A stretch of DNA of 32,343 nucleotides from an uncultured Acetatifactor sp. (lineage in GTDB: Bacteria > Bacillota > Clostridia > Lachnospirales > Lachnospiraceae). The translations under genes and the position numbers were made by a program. The stretch covers positions 14,791-47,133 of the forward strand of contig CAJUQT010000032.1 of the NCBI GenBank assembly GCA_910588225.1, read 5' to 3'. Within the stretch, counting starts at the first letter, position 1. Each line of letters starts with the position of its first letter. The notes beneath the pieces were generated by a model, which saw only the letters and a program-made list of their open reading frames with translations, searched no databases and was not told the origin of the DNA. Positions 28,976 to 32,343 of this stretch are shown piece by piece.

Positions 28976-29093
28976 ATGCGCAGGCCTGCAATGGGAAGTT
29001 TGCCGCTGAGGCGGCTGCGGCCGCGCGGCGAACAGAAAGAAAGTTTCCCTGACATGAAATATAAGAAAATTTATCCTGAAGGAGGGAAATGCT

Positions 29094-29150
29094 ATGTTAC
29101 TGACAAAACGCTGGCGTCCACAGGGGGCGCGGAAGGAAAACGAATCATAA
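29094..29150 (+). CDS. Possible 18-codon leader peptide between T-box and trpB
   Basis: MLLTKRWRPQGARKENES begins eight bases after a very strong AAGGAGGG site; an ATG three bases after that site gives only a 4-codon frame. It contains a single Trp codon, so it is not a classical attenuator, but ribosome loading here could affect the mRNA. It might also be a vestige. Confidence 0.35.
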   Translation: MLLTKRWRPQGARKENES

Positions 29151-29217
29151 AGAGAACAGGAATCTGAAAACAAATTCATTTGAATGGTAAATGAGCGGAA
29201 CCCATGGAGGTAATACA

Positions 29218-30603
29218 ATGCAGAACACAACGAAAGTCGAGAAAATCCCTTATAAAATCTATCTGAATGAAAGCGAGATGCCGAAGGCATGGTATAATCT
29301 GCGGGCGGATATGAAGCAGAAGCCGGCGCCGCTTTTAAATCCCGGCACCCATCAGCCCATGAAAGCGGAAGAGCTGGCAGGTGTTTTCTGTGAGGAACTG
29401 ATTGCGCAGGAACTGGATGATGATACACCTTTCTTCGAGATACCGGAGGAAATCCGCAATTTCTATAAAATGTATCGTCCTTCCCCTCTGGTGCGTGCTT
29501 ACTGCCTGGAGGAAAAGCTGGATACCCCGGCGAAAATTTATTACAAGTTCGAGGGCAACAATACCAGCGGAAGCCATAAGCTGAATTCCGCCATCGCCCA
29601 GGCTTATTATGCGAAGAAACAGGGACTTAAGGGTGTGACCACTGAGACCGGAGCCGGTCAGTGGGGGACGGCTCTTTCCATGGCATGTTCCTACTTTGGC
29701 CTTGACTGTAAGGTATATATGGTGAAATGCTCCTATGAACAGAAGCCGTTCCGCCGGGAAGTGATGCGCACTTATGGGGCGTCGGTGACGCCTTCGCCGT
29801 CCATGGAGACCGAAGTGGGCAGGAAGATTCTCGCCGAGCATCCGGGTACCACCGGAAGTCTGGGCTGTGCCATCTCCGAGGCAGTGGAAAAGGCAGTGTC
29901 CAGCGAAGGCTACCGCTATGTTCTGGGCAGTGTGCTGAATCAGGTGCTTCTCCATCAGTCAGTCATCGGTTTGGAGACCAAAGCCGCTCTGGACAAATAC
30001 AGTGTGAAGCCCGATATCATTATTGGCTGTGCCGGAGGCGGTTCCAATTTAGGAGGTCTGATTGCACCGTTTATGGGTGAAAAACTCCGCGGGGAAGCGG
30101 ACTACCGCATTATCGCCGTGGAGCCGGCCTCCTGCCCCAGTTTTACCAGAGGTGTGTATGCCTATGATTTCTGCGATACGGGAATGGTATGTCCCCTTGC
30201 CAAAATGTATACGCTGGGCTGTGACTTCATTCCTTCGGCCAACCATTCGGGCGGTCTTCGCTATCATGGTATGAGCTCCACCCTTTCCGAACTGTATCAT
30301 CAGGGAATGATGGAAGCCACCAGCGTGAAGCAGACGGAAGTGTTTGACGCGGCGGAATACTTTGCCAGGGTGGAAGGGATTCTGCCCGCGCCGGAAAGTT
30401 CTCATGCAATCCGTGTGGCCATTGAGGAAGCGAAAAAGTGCAAAGAAACCGGCGAAGAGAAGACAATTGTCTTCGGTCTTACCGGAACAGGTTATTTTGA
30501 CATGGTGGCTTATGAGAAATATCACGACGGTAAAATGAACGATTATATTCCCACGGATGCGGAACTGGAAGGATACCGCAATAAACTTCCGAAGGTTGAG
30601 TGA
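29218..30603 (+). CDS. trpB: TrpB2-type tryptophan synthase beta chain
   Basis: The start at 29218 (MQNTTKVEKIPYKIYLNESE) follows GGAGGTAATACA; an ATG nine codons earlier lacks a good site. The 461-residue protein has the longer N-terminus and the MYRPSPLVRAYCLEEKLDTP block of TrpB2. PLP Lys is about K121 in NNTSGSHKLNSAIAQAYYAK. ETGAGQWGTALSMACSYFG and the phosphate loop GCAGGGSNLGG follow, then SGGLRYHGMSS. It makes Trp from indole and serine. No trpA or other trp gene is in the window, consistent with TrpB2 as an indole-salvaging enzyme. Control by the Trp T-box fits this role. Confidence 0.95.
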   Translation: MQNTTKVEKIPYKIYLNESEMPKAWYNLRADMKQKPAPLLNPGTHQPMKAEELAGVFCEELIAQELDDDTPFFEIPEEIRNFYKMYRPSPLVRAYCLEEKLDTPAKIYYKFEGNNTSGSHKLNSAIAQAYYAKKQGLKGVTTETGAGQWGTALSMACSYFGLDCKVYMVKCSYEQKPFRREVMRTYGASVTPSPSMETEVGRKILAEHPGTTGSLGCAISEAVEKAVSSEGYRYVLGSVLNQVLLHQSVIGLETKAALDKYSVKPDIIIGCAGGGSNLGGLIAPFMGEKLRGEADYRIIAVEPASCPSFTRGVYAYDFCDTGMVCPLAKMYTLGCDFIPSANHSGGLRYHGMSSTLSELYHQGMMEATSVKQTEVFDAAEYFARVEGILPAPESSHAIRVAIEEAKKCKETGEEKTIVFGLTGTGYFDMVAYEKYHDGKMNDYIPTDAELEGYRNKLPKVE

Positions 30604-30664
30604 AAAAGTTGGCTTTTCTCTTTTCTCATGCTATGATTTACGAAACAATTGAATAGCAGTAATG

Positions 30665-30731
30665 TCTTCAGGGCAGGGTGACTTTTTCCTGAGCAGAAAC
30701 AGTTCAGGAAGCAGGAATTCCCGATCGGCGG
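30665..30731 (+). promoter_or_regulatory. FMN-riboswitch-like 5' half, probably degraded
   Basis: TCTTCAGGGCAGGGTGA (30665-30681) and AATTCCCGATCGGCGG (30716-30731) match the two most conserved 5' blocks of the FMN (RFN) element at nearly every base. They are separated by an extra hairpin (TTCCTGA/TCAGGAA). The expected 3' half (GCCGACAGT, AGTCxGGATG, AGAAGA closing P1) is not recognisable before the terminator at 30845-30883. No riboflavin gene follows. I read it as a remnant or a strongly divergent version. Confidence 0.4.
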
Positions 30732-30844
30732 AATCTATCCGGCCGGTGACTTTGCATACTTTTTTATTCAATGCTCTGTTGACATTTTGCAATTGTTCAG
30801 CGGACCATCCGGAACGCTGCGATATTTTCGATACACCTTAGGTT

Positions 30845-30892
30845 TTAACACCTGAAAGACATTCAGATGCTTTCAGGTGTTAATTTTATTTT
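30845..30892 (+). terminator. Strong intrinsic terminator
   Basis: A perfect 14-bp stem TTAACACCTGAAAG / CTTTCAGGTGTTAA (30845-30858, 30870-30883) is followed by TTTTATTTT. It ends whatever is transcribed through the riboswitch-like stretch. Confidence 0.85.
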
Positions 30893-31137
30893 GACAATAG
30901 AATTTTCGCGAAGCGTGAATTTTATTGTATAATAAAGGAGGACTCAATACGGCGATTACCCTGATTTTATATAAACCTGTAATGACTGCCCTGGGATTTC
31001 TGCGCGGGGACAGCTCTTTGAAATGACGGTGCAGCGTCCGATTTTACCCGGCATGGCTGCGGAATACCGGCAGGAACAAGGCATTTTTGCGGAGAATATG
31101 CAGTTGTGGCAGCATGGCTGAACGGGATGAAGCCAGG
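30893..31137. other. Gene-free stretch with an inverted repeat and a gene-like remnant
   Basis: CAATAGAATT / AATTTTATTG (30895-30904, 30918-30927; 9 of 10 paired) is followed by TATAAT and AAAGGAGG. The frame after this site (TAITLILYKPVMTALGFLRG...) has no start codon and ends after about 26 codons. It looks like a decayed gene start. I see no functional gene here. Confidence 0.35.
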
Positions 31138-31199
31138 TTGACAGCCCAGGTAAAATAAAGTATTCTATAGGAAACGTCTGAGAAGAATCGAGACGTTTC
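31138..31199 (+). promoter_or_regulatory. Promoter and 5' hairpin of the PH-like gene
   Basis: TTGACA (31138-31143), 17-base spacer, TATTCT (31161-31166). The transcript would begin with the hairpin GAAACGTCT / AGACGTTTC (31171-31179, 31191-31199). Confidence 0.65.
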
Positions 31200-31234
31200 T
31201 GACAGAAAGCAATTTAGAAAGGACGGTGCATGGA

Positions 31235-31612
31235 ATGGAATTTGTGGAGAGAAAAAGATGGCTGTTTTTCGGACTTCCCTTTACGTTTACAAAATATACG
31301 ATAAAGGAAGATATGATTACCGTGGCGGAGGGCCTGCTGAAAACTGTGGAGAATGACTGTTATATGTACAAGGTTCAGGATGTCACACACAGTGCCACTC
31401 TGGCGGAGAAGATTTTCGGTTTGGGGACCGTGACCTGCTATACGGGGGATACCACACATCCTCAGCTGATGCTGCAGCATATTAAGAATTCCAGAACCGT
31501 AAAGGATTTTATATTGAAAGAGTCAGAAGAAGCCAGACTGAAGAGGCGTACGGTGAATATGCTGGATATTGGTTCTGTGGACATTGACGATATGGACGAT
31601 GCGGATACATAA
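31235..31612 (+). CDS. Small PH-like (bPH2/YdbS-type) protein
   Basis: The start is placed at the ATG at 31235 (MEFVERKRWLFFGLPFTFTK) with AAAGGACGG upstream; a GTG three codons earlier is too near this site. The order of strands (FTFTKYTIKEDMITVAEGLL, ENDCYMYKVQDVTHSATLAE, FGLGTVTCYTGDTTHPQLML) and the KNSRTVKDFILKESEEAR helix match bacterial PH domains. There is no membrane segment, unlike YdbS. It ends in an acidic Asp-rich tail (DIDDMDDADT). The function is unknown. Confidence 0.7.
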   Translation: MEFVERKRWLFFGLPFTFTKYTIKEDMITVAEGLLKTVENDCYMYKVQDVTHSATLAEKIFGLGTVTCYTGDTTHPQLMLQHIKNSRTVKDFILKESEEARLKRRTVNMLDIGSVDIDDMDDADT

Positions 31613-31658
31613 GGCCGGATTCAGGCAAAATGATTTGCAGCAGGAAGACGTAGAGCTG

Positions 31659-32108
31659 TCATGTAGATAAATCAATATGAGGCTCCGTTACCTGCTGCTT
31701 TCCGGATTCGGAAGAGAGCAGCTTTTCGAACAGCAGCCCGGCGAGAATCCAACAGGGAATAAAATCCAGGCGGATGATGCGGCCTATGTTCCAGCGGCTG
31801 CGGCTATAATCCCAGGGACAGACTCTATGTTTTGAGAGGAGACGGCCTGTGAGATATTCTCCTGCAAAAATCAGACCGGCATAGGACAGGCCTCGTACCC
31901 GGGCGGATTTCCGGCAAAGAAGGCGGCTGAGCGGTGTAAAAAGAGCGGCACAGCCATAGATAGGGAACATCCAGAGGGAAGTGCAGCCTTTCAGAGTCAT
32001 ATCCCTGCGACGCAGGGAGTCCAGAGCTGTGAAGCTGATTTCCATACACCAGCCGGCAAGGCCGCATTTCAGGAAATTTTTCAGAAAAAGGGTAAGAGTC
32101 TGCCTCAT
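31659..32108 (-). CDS. Short CmpB-type membrane protein
   Basis: The start at 32108 (MRQTLTLFLKNFLKCGLAGW) is set by GAAGGAGAATC; 13 further open codons upstream lack a site. The 149-residue protein has the family blocks CGLAGWCMEISFTALDSLRR, TSLWMFPIYGCAALFTPLSR, EYLTGRLLSKHRVCPWDYSR and IRLDFIPCWILAGLLFEKLL. It lacks the coiled-coil tail of the homologue at 2488-3462. It is convergent with the PH-like gene. The function is unknown. Confidence 0.75.
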   Translation of the reverse strand: MRQTLTLFLKNFLKCGLAGWCMEISFTALDSLRRRDMTLKGCTSLWMFPIYGCAALFTPLSRLLCRKSARVRGLSYAGLIFAGEYLTGRLLSKHRVCPWDYSRSRWNIGRIIRLDFIPCWILAGLLFEKLLSSESGKQQVTEPHIDLST

Positions 32109-32144
32109 AATGATTCTCCTTCGGGATGTGCGTGAATGCGCTCT

Positions 32145-32177
32145 CATAGCAGTTCGACAGGGTTCCGAACTGTTATG
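32145..32177. repeat. Intergenic hairpin repeat, copy C
   Basis: CATAGCAGTTC, loop GACAGGGTTCC, GAACTGTTATG. It shares the CAGTTC...ACAGGGT...GAA core with copy B. It overlaps the open but unlikely N-terminal extension of the membrane-protein gene. Confidence 0.55.
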
Positions 32178-32224
32178 ACGCTTTAGCGTGATATTTTATA
32201 GTATAACCGGAGGAATATAAAATT

Positions 32225-32299
32225 ATGAGAATGGCTGAAATGAAGTTTAAAAGCAAATACAGGCAAGCTGCAGTTTCAGGTTTTAAATCATTTGAATGA
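32225..32299 (+). CDS. Candidate 24-residue basic peptide
   Basis: The frame begins MRMAEMKFKSKYRQAAVSGF with CGGAGGAA eleven bases upstream and TATAGT/TATAAC promoter-like boxes near 32197-32208. A perfect hairpin CCCCCATCT/AGATGGGGG (32314-32332) lies just after. Small size makes the call uncertain; the window ends soon after. Confidence 0.35.
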   Translation: MRMAEMKFKSKYRQAAVSGFKSFE

Positions 32300-32312
32300 A
32301 AAAGTCTTTTAA

Positions 32313-32333
32313 TCCCCCATCTGAGATGGGGGA
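32313..32333. terminator. Hairpin at the right edge of the window
   Basis: TCCCCCATCT and AGATGGGGGA form a palindrome with a one-base centre. A T-rich stretch precedes it (GTCTTTTAA) and no T run follows on the plus strand, so its direction as a terminator is uncertain. Confidence 0.4.
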
Positions 32334-32343
32334 ACAGGCAAAG

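Noticed and set aside
28630..29055. 141-codon minus-strand frame over the T-box
   Set aside because: The stretch is explained by the T-box leader and terminator on the plus strand.

Overview
The window looks like a chromosomal segment of a Lachnospiraceae-type Clostridium relative (Firmicutes). Three things suggest this: strong purine-rich ribosome binding sites, the gene families present (YlmH, CmpB-type membrane proteins, a T-box leader, an Rrf2-linked IscS/IscU cluster), and TTGACA/TATAAT promoters. This is inferred from gene content only; no rRNA or tRNA gene is present.

Left flank (1-4801). A CobW-family metallochaperone, cut off by the window edge, carries five 60-bp repeats rich in His, Cys and Glu. 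It is followed by a second CobW-like GTPase with a YcgQ/TIGR03943-like tail, then ylmH and a CmpB-type membrane protein. Next comes a graveyard: a fossil 5' end of an integrase, a leucine-rich-repeat lipoprotein pseudogene whose lipobox Cys codon is now a stop, and an orphan copy of a structured leader RNA.

Mobile element (4802-14450, about 9.65 kb). It is bounded by perfect 35-bp direct repeats (attL/attR), with integrase arm-type repeats inside both ends. It reads as a phage satellite resembling a phage-inducible chromosomal island. From left to right it holds a tyrosine integrase, a convergent type I toxin-antitoxin locus, and divergent repressor and Cro-like genes with operators on the promoter. 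Then come a replisome-organizer gene containing hexamer repeats (candidate origin), small phage-type genes, and a ribbon-helix-helix regulator opposite tiny hydrophobic peptides. A dedicated promoter and structured leader RNA then drive only a scaffold gene and a major capsid gene, and two small phage-type genes close the element. I find no portal, terminase, tail or lysis gene. A satellite that brings its own scaffold and capsid shell but nothing else of a virion is the most interesting system here.

Right flank (14451-32343). A two-component system (OmpR-type regulator plus multi-TM histidine kinase) abuts attR. After it come a DUF362 protein and a minus-strand group: HAD nucleotidase, nitroreductase with a structured 5' UTR, pyrB, a small ORF and pyrI. 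Two acetyltransferases follow. Then comes a minus-strand sulfur/Fe-S operon read metY-cysK-iscS-iscU-Rrf2-(GNAT), with an Rrf2-type operator at its promoter. A Trp T-box precedes a TrpB2-type tryptophan synthase. The window ends with an FMN-riboswitch-like remnant, a small PH-like-domain protein, a second CmpB-type membrane protein and a tiny ORF.

How it fits together: the sulfur operon makes cysteine/homocysteine and passes sulfur to Fe-S assembly under a probable self-encoded Rrf2 regulator. The satellite has modules for integration, maintenance, switching, replication and shell formation, and would need a helper phage for DNA packaging, tails and lysis. All functional calls are from reading the sequence; no database search was run.
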